Positions 38,471-49,100 of a DNA stretch of 64,000 nt are shown in pieces. The notes beneath the pieces were generated by a model. The model searched no databases. It was given only the letters and a program-made list of their open reading frames with translations, and was not told the origin of the DNA. Position numbers and translations under genes: made by a program. Source of the DNA: a virus. The first letter of the stretch is position 1; each line of letters starts with the position of its first letter. Location: the IMG/VR virus record IMGVR_UViG_3300031951_000037, positions 1 through 64,000 of that record; one strand, written 5' to 3'.

Positions 38471-38790
38471 TGGCTACAACAAACCAAACAATTTATGGAA
38501 GATCAAGTCCATACTTTAATACTCCTATTGTAAAAACCAAATTTTTAGATGTATTACAGTATAGACCTATACCTTTTAACCCTACTGATGTATTCATGAC
38601 TATTACACAAGTTTATGAATACAGGCCTGACTTATTGGCATTTGACTTGTACAATAACAGTAAGTTATGGTGGGTATTCGCTGCAAGAAATCCTAATCTA
38701 CTAGGACCCGATCCGTACTTTAATTTTAAAGCGGGACTAGGTATATATATACCTACGCAAGATACGTTACAGGCGGTATTAGGAATTTAA
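38470..38790 (+). CDS. 53: Baseplate wedge protein, gp53-like (106 aa)
   Basis: Starts at ATG 38470, overlapping the upstream TAA and preceded by GGAGG. An earlier in-frame TTG is ignored. The pattern YRPDLLAFDLYNNSKLWWVF, AARNPNLLGPDPYFNFKAG and LGIYIPTQDTLQAVL is typical of the gp53 LysM-like wedge family, in which a short N-terminus is followed by the W-W-V-F core. T4 gp53 is about 196 residues, so this is a compact form. It would join neighbouring wedges in the baseplate. Confidence 0.8.
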   Translation: MATTNQTIYGRSSPYFNTPIVKTKFLDVLQYRPIPFNPTDVFMTITQVYEYRPDLLAFDLYNNSKLWWVFAARNPNLLGPDPYFNFKAGLGIYIPTQDTLQAVLGI

Positions 38791-38793
38791 TTT

Positions 38794-41703
38794 ATGGCAA
38801 CTTTATCGGAAGCACTTAACACCGAACGGGAAATTTTAAATGTCTATAGAACATTTTTACCTAGACTGAGAGCATTAATTGATCAGGTTAAGGCGATTGA
38901 CCCTTCTGCATCTGATGCATCTCAAAGATTAGATGCTTTGGATGCTCAATACCTTGCTTTTAATAGAGAGATACGAGCCGCGTTGGATCCGTTAGACGCA
39001 TTAGCAAGATCACAATTTGATACCCTAAGCGAAGCAGATAAAATTGCAGTAAATCAATCGCAGGTGCGTAGAGACACAGTTCAAGGCTCAATCCAATATT
39101 CGGAATTGCGTGAAGAATTCTTAGCACAGTCTGATATTAAATTTAACCAAATAGAACGCGCCGCATCGCCGCCGGCAACTCCTACAATTGATAATACCGC
39201 TGCACCAGCTAATGCTGCCCCCACCAGTACTAATACTTTAGCAGGCCCGGCAAGCGATGACAGCGGCGCACAAGAAACGGTAACTACTGGCAGTGAAACT
39301 CCTGTTACTACCGACACAACTTTACCAACCGTCGATGGTAATAATGCTGAAGAAGTAGATACTAACGCTCCTGACAATTCTGAACGAGAAGGAGAAGAAT
39401 CTACTAATGATTTAGGCGCACCTGGCGAACCCCCGTATGAAAATGAAGGGTTCAAATCAGTTGAGAATGAACAGAATTCTAGACCAGGCAAGAGATTAAA
39501 CAATCCACTATCTTACTTGTCAAGTTACACTTATCAGCTTAGTTTGTATATGATTTCTCCTGATGGTTATGAAGCTTTTATTGCCTCAGGTAGAAAAAAT
39601 ATATTTGCCTTTAGCGATCTTGATCCTATTCAAGCCGCAACCGCAGCAGCAGATAATCGTCTAGACGGCGTATATCTAGTAGCACAAAGCGCAGGTATGG
39701 GAAAGCCAGAATACAGAGCTAACGGATTTGATTTAGATTATTATATAGATAATCTCAGTTTTGAAGCAATTATTGCTCAAAAAGAAAATGATGGTCCGGT
39801 TGCTAATACCGCATATAGATTTAAGATTGTAGAACCATATGGATTTTCGTTCGTCACTAAACTTCGCCGAGCGCAAGAAGAAATAATCAACAAAAATAAC
39901 GGTAGAGAAACAGTAAGCTATCTATCGGGAAGTAATAATAACCCTACCAAAATGTTTTATATATTGGGTATACGTTTTTACGGCTATGATGAAGAAGGTA
40001 ATCAAGTGTCCGGCGACAGTGTATTTGACGGTACTTCAATTGATCCCAACGCCGGGCCAGGTGGAGCATTGTTTGAGACATTTTATGATATCGTTATTAC
40101 TGAATTTAAATTCAAAATTGATGGCAATGCAACCACTTACGACATTCGGGCCGAGACAGCTAGTATATCGTCATCAATTAACCAAACAAAAGGCATAGTT
40201 CCTGACAATAAAAATGTGTATGGTACAACTGTTAGGGATATGTTTTCAGGGCCAAACGGTTTGCTAACTCAATTAAACAAGGATCAAAAAGCTTTGTTGG
40301 ATAATGAGACAATAGAACATCCCATTACATATAGAATTCAGTGGTTAGGTTCTGGCGGAAGAAATATTGCATTGTCTAGAATGAATACTCCTAACAAAAC
40401 GAGTAAGAGTAATCAGGCAGGGGCAGGGGCAGAGAATACTGCACAATCAAATGAAGCCACTGCTGCTAGAGCAGCACCTAATAAGAATCGGATAGAACAC
40501 AAAGTATCTGGCGGTAGCCCTATAGTTCAAGAACTAGAGCAAATAATAGTTCAAAGCACCTACTTAACAGATGCTATGTCTGTAAATTACACAGACGCAC
40601 CAGAATCTGATTCGGAATCATCAACTCCGGAATCCGTAGAAGGTGCCGGCCGACAAATTGCTTGGTTCAGCGTGAGTCCACAAATTAGTAATATTAGGTG
40701 GGATAGAAAAAGAAAAGACTGGGCATACGATATTACCTATGTTATTCAACAATATCTTATTCCGCAAATTGAAAATCCGTATGTAGTAAACAACACCTCA
40801 TACTATGGCCCGCATAAAAGATATGAATACTGGTATACTGGTAAAAATACAGAAATACTTGGCTATGAACAAGTAATTAATAATCAATATTTCGTGTCAT
40901 TACTAACTAACCCAGAAAATAGTGGCAATTCTGGTGGTAATAGTTCTAATAACGATGGACAAGGCGCCAAAAATGCAGTAAATACTCAATCAAATGGTAA
41001 TAAGTCAGGAGGACAAGGTACTCCTAGTCTAGAAGCAGGAAATAGTTTTAGAACAAGCTTATATGATCCAGAAAGTTTTGCTAAAGCTAAAATTCAAATA
41101 TTAGGAGATCCGGACTTTTTAATACACGATACTGTTTCTGGTACTTTAGGAGGAGGAAGAAACTTACAGCAGGCCTATAGTAAATTTTATGAGGCAAACG
41201 GGACCACTGTTAATCCTACGTCTGGACAAGTATTCGTTGAAATTGACTTTAAGGAAGCAGTTGACTATTCTCGTAACGGGTTGTTTATAGATGATTTAAG
41301 TGAGTTGGGTATTCCTCCTGTTGAAGGAGCCCCGGGAACTTTGGCGATTAATGATAGCATTGAGTTTTGGAGATATCCGGAGGGCTGGGCAGAAAGAATC
41401 AGAGGAGTAAGTTATCAAGTTCTTACAGTAACAAGTACTTTCCAAAACGGAGCCTTCAAGCAAACTATTAACGCAGTCATTAACCCACTCGCAGCAAAGG
41501 ATGCAGCAGACAAACAAACTCAAGAAGAAGAGGGTCTTACCAATTCCAACGATAATCAAACTGGAAATGCAAGTCCAACAACTGCGAATACCACAACACC
41601 TACAGGAACCCCGACGGATCGGGAAGCATTAGATATCGCTGCTGCATCACTTTTCACGCGTGGACCATTTGCTGATGGTTACCGACTTGGTCCAACATCA
41701 TAA
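38794..41703 (+). CDS. Probable baseplate hub protein with disordered N-terminal region (969 aa)
   Basis: Residues 1-125 are helical (TEREILNVYRTFLPRLRALI). Residues 125-245 are a Pro/Thr/Asp/Glu-rich linker. The ordered part begins near 245 (PLSYLSSYTYQLSLYMISPD). Later segments include DLDYYIDNLSFEAIIAQ, MFYILGIRFYGYDEEGNQVS, YDIVITEFKFKIDGNATTYD, GSPIVQELEQIIVQSTYLTD, KDWAYDITYVIQQYLIPQIE and RYEYWYTGKNTEILGYEQVI. The last two resemble hub (gp27/gpD-type) beta domains, and the gene lies directly before the spike gene, where the hub gene usually is. A gp27-like hub is my best guess. Sequence recognition is weak. Confidence 0.5.
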   Translation: MATLSEALNTEREILNVYRTFLPRLRALIDQVKAIDPSASDASQRLDALDAQYLAFNREIRAALDPLDALARSQFDTLSEADKIAVNQSQVRRDTVQGSIQYSELREEFLAQSDIKFNQIERAASPPATPTIDNTAAPANAAPTSTNTLAGPASDDSGAQETVTTGSETPVTTDTTLPTVDGNNAEEVDTNAPDNSEREGEESTNDLGAPGEPPYENEGFKSVENEQNSRPGKRLNNPLSYLSSYTYQLSLYMISPDGYEAFIASGRKNIFAFSDLDPIQAATAAADNRLDGVYLVAQSAGMGKPEYRANGFDLDYYIDNLSFEAIIAQKENDGPVANTAYRFKIVEPYGFSFVTKLRRAQEEIINKNNGRETVSYLSGSNNNPTKMFYILGIRFYGYDEEGNQVSGDSVFDGTSIDPNAGPGGALFETFYDIVITEFKFKIDGNATTYDIRAETASISSSINQTKGIVPDNKNVYGTTVRDMFSGPNGLLTQLNKDQKALLDNETIEHPITYRIQWLGSGGRNIALSRMNTPNKTSKSNQAGAGAENTAQSNEATAARAAPNKNRIEHKVSGGSPIVQELEQIIVQSTYLTDAMSVNYTDAPESDSESSTPESVEGAGRQIAWFSVSPQISNIRWDRKRKDWAYDITYVIQQYLIPQIENPYVVNNTSYYGPHKRYEYWYTGKNTEILGYEQVINNQYFVSLLTNPENSGNSGGNSSNNDGQGAKNAVNTQSNGNKSGGQGTPSLEAGNSFRTSLYDPESFAKAKIQILGDPDFLIHDTVSGTLGGGRNLQQAYSKFYEANGTTVNPTSGQVFVEIDFKEAVDYSRNGLFIDDLSELGIPPVEGAPGTLAINDSIEFWRYPEGWAERIRGVSYQVLTVTSTFQNGAFKQTINAVINPLAAKDAADKQTQEEEGLTNSNDNQTGNASPTTANTTTPTGTPTDREALDIAAASLFTRGPFADGYRLGPTS

Positions 41704-41716
41704 AGAGATATGAAAT

Positions 41717-44700
41717 ATGCCTATTGACACAACCAAACAAAAAGGTCCTGTTAAAAGCTCTAGACCAGAATCTGGCGGAGCTAATGTAAAGAACTATCCA
41801 ATTATTGGTGTTGTTAAGGACAATATTGATCCTACTAGAGCAGGAAGAATCAAGGTAGCACTACAAGATGGTAAGGGTGCTGTTGATCCTGACTCTGCTG
41901 GCAACTGGGTAACTGTTCAATATTTGTCTACGTTCTTTGGAACGATCGGTTCCAGCTCAGGAGAAGGTGCTGAGGATTATGGATCATATAAAAACAATCC
42001 TACCTCATATGGTCAATGGCAAGCTCCGCCTGATATCGGGACTAAAGTAGTCTGTATATTTGTCAACGGTGATCTTAACGCCGGGTATTATATTGGTGCT
42101 ATTCCAGAGCCTGAAGCGTTACAGATGGTTCCTGCAATTGGCGCCAGCGACAAAGTAACATTAAATCAAGGTGAAGCTGACGGGTTTGGTGGTGCAACTA
42201 GATTACCGGTTACTAACCTAAATACGAATAACAAAGATAAAGCAGACAGTAATCAATTCTTAGATACTCCTCGCCCGGTTCACAGCTATTCAGCTAGTGT
42301 AATGAGCCAACAAGGTATCATTCGTGATCCTGTAAGAGGGCCAATCTCATCCAGCGCAAGCAGAGAGACGGTAAGTAGAGTAGGCTGGGGTGTAGCTACA
42401 CCGGGAAGACCCATATATCAAGGAGGATATGATGACTCAACTCTTCCTGAAAACTTATCAGGAGAAAAAGCGCAAGAGTTAAAAGTAATTTCTAGACGAG
42501 GCGGACACAGCATCGTTATGGATGACGGTGACGTTATTGGCCGCGATCAACTCGTTCGCATTCGCACAGCTTTAGGCCATCAAATCTTAATGAGTGATGA
42601 TGGACAAACATTGATGATTCTTCATAGCAATGGTCAGAGCTATGTTGAATTAGGCAAAGAAGGTACAGTTGATATCTATTCAACTAACAGTATTAACATG
42701 CGTACTCAGGGTGATTTTAATATTCACGCTGATCGCCATGTTAATATTCACGCAATGGAAAACTTGAATATTCAAGCTAAGAATATTCATACAAACAGTG
42801 AAGAAGAAACTAAATCACGAGCAGGAAAAGATTATAGAATTGAGGCATTAAACAACTTTACTGTTAAGGCTGGTGCAGCATTTGCAGCTAGCAGTGGCGG
42901 CGAAGCTAGCATGGTTGCCGGTGGACAAGCATTCGTTAATGGTAGCAAAGTAAATCTCAATTCAGGAAGTCCAGGATTGACCCCAGCAACAGTACCCATC
43001 ATATCTCTCGTTGCACAAACAGATACCCTGTTTGATGAAGGGAAGGGCTGGGCTGCCGCCCCAGGCAAACTATTAAGTATCGCATCAAGAGCTCCTGCAC
43101 ACTTCCCGTGGGCAAATGCAGGTATGGGAGTTGATGTTAAAACTTCAGGTAACGCTAGTGATAACTTACCCAAAGCTCCATCTAACGCCGTTCAGAATGT
43201 GAATGCCGCTGCTGCCGCTAGCGGAGCAACACCACCAAACACCGCAACTGTTGCTTCAGTCCCTGCAACAAATTCAGTATCTCCTGCAATGGATAAAAAT
43301 ACAACAGGTGCAGTATTGGGAGCTGTTGCAACAACTGCGGCTACTGGGGTAACTGCACCTGCTGTAGCTGGCGGCGCAGCAATTATTCCAACAAGTGCAG
43401 GCGCAAAAGCCTCAGGATTAATTGGAGCAATTAATCAGGTAGCGGGCAATATTAATACTGCTATCGGACAGGTAAATCAAGTTGTATCCACTGCAAGCTC
43501 GGTAGTAAATCAAGTCTCTACTTCTGTAACGCAGTCTGCGGTTGCGGTTGGCTCTTTTGCTCAAACACCTCAACAGCTAACTCAGTCAGGAATATTAAAG
43601 CCCGGTTCATCCAATCTTATTAATGGTTTGGCTAGCGCAGGAAAGAGCATTATCAATAGTGTTCCTGACTCACTGTTTACTGGAAAAGCAGGAGCCGAAA
43701 ATGTTACTGCACTAGCAACAAATGTTGTAGCACAGGCTCAATCTGCGGTAACTGTAATGCAGTCTGCACAAAAAGCATTAGGTGATGCAGGAATATTAAC
43801 TGGTAAGGAATCATCCACCCAAACAGCTGGACTTGTCACCGCTACAGCTACCGCTGGAATAGAACAAACTATTAGTGTAGTTAAGCAAGCTGCAAGCACA
43901 ACCACATCGCTAGTAAATAATGTAACTAACATATCAAGTAGTTTAACTCAGACCACAAACTCAGTCACCGGCGCAGTGAACAGTGCAATCAGCACCGCAA
44001 CATCACTTACAGGATCAATCACCGGGGGAATAAATTCTGCAACTAATGCAGTAGGTCAATTACAAAATACTGCAAATCAAGTTTCCGGTGCGTTAGACAA
44101 AGCTAGCTCAGTGTTGAATTCAATTGGTGCAGGTAATGAAGCAGCTAATTTGGCTAATAGCTTAGGTGGATTGGGCGGAATCGCAAATGCACTTAAGGGA
44201 ATGGGTGAAGGCGGCCCATCGGTATCGCTAACCGGATTACTCGATTCCGTTAAGGGCATAGCAGGATCAGCATATAGTGCTATATTAGACAGCTTCCCTA
44301 AATTAGAGCCAAACGTTCCGCAATATCTTTCTGATTTTGCTAAGCAGGCAGCAACTAAAGCAGCAGTTACCGAAAGTACTGTCCCCGGTTCACCAGCACC
44401 TGGCGCGACAAATCTTGAAAACAGATTATCCACTATTGCTCAAAACTTGACCGGTGATTTGGCACCAATTGGCGAAGGGTTGGCAAGTACAGTAAACAAC
44501 ACTGTAGCAGGAATAACCGGCTCACTACAAAATACTATTAATCAAGTGACTGAAGGAGCAACCAATATATTATCAGGCAACACGCCATCTACTGTAACAT
44601 TGACTTCTCTAACCGACACATTATCGCAAGCATCCACATTTGTTAATAATGTATCTGGAGTCACCAATACTACTACCAACTTGATTAATCAGGTAACGGG

Positions 44701-45637
44701 CGTTGCCGGCGATGCTTCTAGGGTACTCGCTAATGTAAATAATGCAGTAAATGAAGTAAATGGTTTGTCAGGTGCTGCACAAACATTGCAGAGTGGATTG
44801 ACCAGTCTTGCAAATGCGGCTAAGTCAGTACAAGCAGGTGGCGGTTCTGCTAAGGCATCTACTCTTGCTAGTGGAATAAACAATCTACCGGGCGGAATTA
44901 AATCGGTATCATCATTGTTGGATAAAGCGTCCGGCGCAGTCAACATGGTTCCGGGCACTGGTCAGTTGTCTGGACTATTGCAAAATGCACAGACGCAAGT
45001 GTTGAACGGATTATCTACTGTTAATAATGTATTGAACGACATTAACAATATTACTAATAAAGCTGGCGGACTAAGCTCACTAATAGCATCAAAGCTTCCT
45101 CTAGGCGAAGCTTCGCAGATGTTGTCAGCATTGTCAGCATTAGGGTCAGGCGGTCCAAGTCCTATTAGACTTCCTGAGTTGGGTGTGAATACTCTTAACA
45201 GAGCTTCGCTCACTGCACAGATCAATAACATTATCGGTGACTTAGGCATACCAAAACCCAACTTGTTGGGTGAGGTATTATCAACTGTTGTTATGGCTAT
45301 TGAGAAAAGAGAATTGGAACTCAGAAAAGAGAGACAGCGAATTCAAGAACAACTTGATATTGCTGAAGCTGAAGAAATTAAGGCAGGAAATGAATTTGTT
45401 GACGCATTTAATACCCTTCCGGAAGGCGATCCAACCATTGCTGCACTAGAAAAGAAATATAACGAAGCTAGAGCTAAAACTGAAAAACTAGTCAGAGAAT
45501 TAGCCAATGTGGGTAAAAGAGTCAAAGAAACTACCGAGGCTAAAACAGCACCTCCGGACCCTGCAACAGCTCCTGCTCCACAACCCACATTAGCATTGAA
45601 CACAACACAAGTCAACAATAACATTGGGTTTGGATGA
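41717..45637 (+). CDS. 5: gp5-like baseplate spike/hub protein lacking lysozyme domain (1306 aa)
   Basis: An OB-fold of the gp5/VgrG type is at residues 25-130 (NYPIIGVVKDNIDPTRAGRI ... GTKVVCIFVNGDLNAGYYIG). After a linker comes a beta-helix spike: VISRRGGHSIVMDDGD (from 257), HQILMSDDGQTLMILHSNGQ, then NINMRTQGDFNIHADRHVNI and NLNIQAKNIH (from 324). No glutamic-acid lysozyme domain is inserted between them, unlike T4 gp5. Residues about 490-1190 are a huge low-complexity Ala/Ser/Thr/Asn/Val region. From 1192 a charged coiled coil (KRELELRKERQRIQEQLDIA) follows, with a Pro-rich end. It would form the membrane-puncturing tip. The long C-terminal half is unexplained. Confidence 0.8.
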   Translation: MPIDTTKQKGPVKSSRPESGGANVKNYPIIGVVKDNIDPTRAGRIKVALQDGKGAVDPDSAGNWVTVQYLSTFFGTIGSSSGEGAEDYGSYKNNPTSYGQWQAPPDIGTKVVCIFVNGDLNAGYYIGAIPEPEALQMVPAIGASDKVTLNQGEADGFGGATRLPVTNLNTNNKDKADSNQFLDTPRPVHSYSASVMSQQGIIRDPVRGPISSSASRETVSRVGWGVATPGRPIYQGGYDDSTLPENLSGEKAQELKVISRRGGHSIVMDDGDVIGRDQLVRIRTALGHQILMSDDGQTLMILHSNGQSYVELGKEGTVDIYSTNSINMRTQGDFNIHADRHVNIHAMENLNIQAKNIHTNSEEETKSRAGKDYRIEALNNFTVKAGAAFAASSGGEASMVAGGQAFVNGSKVNLNSGSPGLTPATVPIISLVAQTDTLFDEGKGWAAAPGKLLSIASRAPAHFPWANAGMGVDVKTSGNASDNLPKAPSNAVQNVNAAAAASGATPPNTATVASVPATNSVSPAMDKNTTGAVLGAVATTAATGVTAPAVAGGAAIIPTSAGAKASGLIGAINQVAGNINTAIGQVNQVVSTASSVVNQVSTSVTQSAVAVGSFAQTPQQLTQSGILKPGSSNLINGLASAGKSIINSVPDSLFTGKAGAENVTALATNVVAQAQSAVTVMQSAQKALGDAGILTGKESSTQTAGLVTATATAGIEQTISVVKQAASTTTSLVNNVTNISSSLTQTTNSVTGAVNSAISTATSLTGSITGGINSATNAVGQLQNTANQVSGALDKASSVLNSIGAGNEAANLANSLGGLGGIANALKGMGEGGPSVSLTGLLDSVKGIAGSAYSAILDSFPKLEPNVPQYLSDFAKQAATKAAVTESTVPGSPAPGATNLENRLSTIAQNLTGDLAPIGEGLASTVNNTVAGITGSLQNTINQVTEGATNILSGNTPSTVTLTSLTDTLSQASTFVNNVSGVTNTTTNLINQVTGVAGDASRVLANVNNAVNEVNGLSGAAQTLQSGLTSLANAAKSVQAGGGSAKASTLASGINNLPGGIKSVSSLLDKASGAVNMVPGTGQLSGLLQNAQTQVLNGLSTVNNVLNDINNITNKAGGLSSLIASKLPLGEASQMLSALSALGSGGPSPIRLPELGVNTLNRASLTAQINNIIGDLGIPKPNLLGEVLSTVVMAIEKRELELRKERQRIQEQLDIAEAEEIKAGNEFVDAFNTLPEGDPTIAALEKKYNEARAKTEKLVRELANVGKRVKETTEAKTAPPDPATAPAPQPTLALNTTQVNNNIGFG

Positions 45638-45638
45638 G

Positions 45639-45645
45639 CTAAATA
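45639..45645 (+). promoter_or_regulatory. Possible late-type promoter (CTAAATA) before gp25-like gene
   Basis: Plus-strand CTAAATATTG right after the spike gene stop, 17 bases before the ATG at 45663. The spacing is shorter than at the other sites, so this is weaker. Confidence 0.35.
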
Positions 45646-45662
45646 TTGATAGAGGATAACAC

Positions 45663-46112
45663 ATGGCAACTTACTTGGGATTCAGCACGCAAAATGCATG
45701 TCAACCAAAAACGACGAACGCTACATCAGGCAGTGCAGGCGGCCCGGGCGGAATTCGCACAGGTATTAATTGGGGTAAAAAATACAGTTTAGTAGACAAT
45801 GATCTAGTAATACAAGATTTTATTAACGCTCTCAACATACGAAGAGGGACTAAAGTAGGTCAGCCTGGCTATGGAACTATATTGTGGGACTTATTGTTTG
45901 AACAAAACGTAGCACAAGTTCAAGATGACATTGAAAATGAAGTAAGAAGAATCGCTAGACAAGATCCTAGAATGGTGTTCAACATGGTTAGGTCTTATCC
46001 ATATGAAAACGGAATTCTGATAGAAATTCAGATGGCTGTACAACCCATAAACCAGCCTGTAGTTATTAAAGTAAACGTGAATATTCAAGAGAGTACAGCC
46101 ACTTTAGTATAA
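45663..46112 (+). CDS. 25: Baseplate wedge protein, gp25-like (149 aa)
   Basis: GPW/gp25 lysozyme-fold family: DNDLVIQDFINALNIRRGTK, VGQPGYGTILWDLLFEQNVA, DDIENEVRRIARQDPRM, then IEIQMAVQPINQPVVIKVNV. The conserved RxGxxPxxPxxGxxxW-like pattern appears as RRGTKVGQPGYGTILWD. It nucleates the sheath on the baseplate. An N-terminal Gly-rich stretch (SGSAGGPGGIRTG) is extra. Location before gp6 fits T4-like order. Confidence 0.88.
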   Translation: MATYLGFSTQNACQPKTTNATSGSAGGPGGIRTGINWGKKYSLVDNDLVIQDFINALNIRRGTKVGQPGYGTILWDLLFEQNVAQVQDDIENEVRRIARQDPRMVFNMVRSYPYENGILIEIQMAVQPINQPVVIKVNVNIQESTATLV

Positions 46113-46131
46113 AACACGGTTTTTTTCTATG

Positions 46132-46138
46132 ATAAATA
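46132..46138 (+). promoter_or_regulatory. T4-late-type promoter (ATAAATA) for gp6-like gene
   Basis: Plus-strand GATAAATATAT, 21 bases before the ATG at 46160, in the 47-base gap after gp25. Confidence 0.55.
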
Positions 46139-46159
46139 TATTATCAATAGAGAGAAACT

Positions 46160-49100
46160 ATGGCAACAAGTTCAAGACAATCAGCACTATTTGGCCTTAA
46201 CGACTGGAAGACTATTTACCAGACGTTCAACCAAGCAGACTTTCGTAGTTATGACTATGAAACACTACGCAAAGCGTTTATAGATTACCTTCAGGTATAT
46301 TATCCTGAAACTTTCAATGATTATGTTGAATCTAGTGAATTTGTTGCCTTACTAGATGTAATCGCCTTTATGGGACAGGGTCTTGCATTCCGTAATGACC
46401 TAAACGCTCGTGAAAACTTTATTGATACTGCTGAACGTAGAGATAGTGTTGTTAAGCTTGCTAATCTTGTGAGCTACACCCCAAAAAGAAATATTGCTGG
46501 TCAAGGCTATCTCAAAGTAACTAGCATTAGCACTACCCAAAACATTACTGACATTAATGGTTTAAATCTAAGCAATGTTCCTGTATTATGGAACGACCCT
46601 GCTAATCCTAATTGGCTAGAGCAGTTCAACACAATTATTAACGCTGCATTGATCAATACACAAAGAATTGGGCGCCCCGGTAACGTTAGTGAAATCTCTG
46701 GCATAACAACCAATGAATATAGCATACAGATTGCTCCCAATGCACTACCTATCGTCCCATTCAATGCAACAGTCAACAACACCAACATGAACTTTGAATT
46801 GTGCAGTGTCACTAGCATAGACGAAGATTATGTTTATGAAATTCCACCTGCGCCATCTGGCCGTTTCAACATGTTATATCGTAACGACAAGTTAGGGTTC
46901 GGAAGTCCTGACACTGGATTCTTTTTCTACTTCAAGCAGGGAAGCCTACAGACATTTGACTTTGCATTACAACAACAAATTGCAAACCAAACCATTAACA
47001 TTGATATTCAGGGAATTAACAATACTGACACTTGGCTGTACAAAATCAATCAAGATCGTTCTAGAGATTTGTGGAGAAAAGTTGAAAACGTATACGCTGA
47101 TGCCTACCTACAAAACGAAAGTTCAGCTAGACAAATCTTTTCTGTAAGCTCACGTTTCAACGACCAAGTAACTTATGTGTTCGGTGATGGAGTATTTTCT
47201 GAAATACCTGTAGGAAACTTTAGAGCATATGTTCGTGCAGGTAACGCACTCACTTACACAATTTATCCTACAGACATGAACGGTTTATCTGTGGCGTTTA
47301 CTTACATATCACGATTGGGTAGAGCAGAAACTTTGACATTAGGATTGTCACTAACTCAAACTGTGACTACTGCACAAGCTAGAGAATCAATCGCTGAAAT
47401 TAAGCAACGTGCCCCTACTCGCTACTATACACAGAATCGTATGGTAAATGGCGAAGATTATAATAACTTCCCATATACACTGTATAGTTCAATTATTAAG
47501 AGTAAGGCAATCAATCGTTCAAGCATTGGCGTGAGTAAGAACTTAGACTTACTTGACCCAACTGGTAAGTATAGCAGCACAAACAGTTTCGGTTCTGACG
47601 GCGCATTATATCAAGATGACACTGATGGATTCTTGAATCTTACGATCAATAACACCAGCGATATTATTGCATTCTTTACAAATACATTAGCAAGTGTATT
47701 GTCGTTGAATCGTGCAAGCCAATATTATATTCAAAATTATCCTCGCTATGATGTTAATACTAGTACTGGCGATGGAGTAGTATATTGGAAGACTAGCTCA
47801 GTAGATACTAGCAGTGAATCAGGGTATGTATATAATGTTTCTGGTAGTTTAGAAACTCCGATTAATGTTGGTACATTCAATACTAATAATTTAAAGTATC
47901 TAACGACTGGCGCTATTGTAAAGTTCAATGCCCCTGCAGGTTTTTACTTTGACAGTGATAACAGATTGAAAGCGGGAATCCCGGGACCTAGTGATAGCAC
48001 ATTTATTTGGACTACTATTCTCAATGTCGTGGGCGATGGATCAAACAATGGCGAAGGTAGCTTTGCAAATGGTTCAGGGCCTATTGTAGTCAGTGGGTAT
48101 GTTCCCGATGGAGTTGTTCTTACTCAAATTATTCCAGTGTTTGGCAACAACATCCCCGCTAGCGTAATTCAAGAATGCTTGATCAGAATGGAATTGAATC
48201 AAGATTTCACATTAGTATTTGACAATTCATTAATGATCAACCAGAATAGATGGAGCATCAAGAAATTCACTGATCCAAATTGGTTCGTGAAATTCACTAG
48301 CGTTGGACTTAACAGATATTCTATTACATACAGGTCACTAACATATTATTTTGCCAGTGTTGCTGATACTCGTTTTACTTTTGCTAAAAACGAATTAGTC
48401 TATGATCCATTTAGCGGTAAAATTATTCAAGACTTTATTAATGTATTAGGAATTAACGCACTTCCTAATAATACTACACCGTTGGGTAAAGATACTAAAG
48501 TTAACATCTTAGGACAGACTGTTGAAAGCGACGGCTACGTAAATGACTTCCAAGTAGAAGTTGCAGCCACAGACGTAAACAACCGTCAATTGATTTTGAA
48601 TCCAGACTTCTTTAATGAAATTACTGGATATGTCAGTGGAGGTTCCAATATTGGAATCTATACATTCTTTGAGACTGTACAAGACCCTATCAATTTAACA
48701 CGCCAGTATTTGATACCCACAAGTAGTGTTATGTCACAGTATCCAACACAGACTCAAATTGAGCTTGTGAAGTATGATTATCCTCTTGGACAATTATTCT
48801 ATGCATACGGTGAAAATAAATTCTACAAAACTGTACAGGATCAAACTGTAACAGTTCCATTCTACTATTTGGTTGAGCAATTGCAGTATAGTGTTAAGCC
48901 CGGTCGTCAAGGATTAAGTTATCAGTATCGCCATAACTCAAACAATACAAATAGAATTGATCCAGTTACAACTAATATTATTGATTTGTATGTGGTTACT
49001 CAGAGCTATTATACTGCATATCAAAACTATATTGTTGACAGTACTAATACTATTCCTGAGCCAAATAGACCTACTTTAACTGAACTTACACAAGAATACA

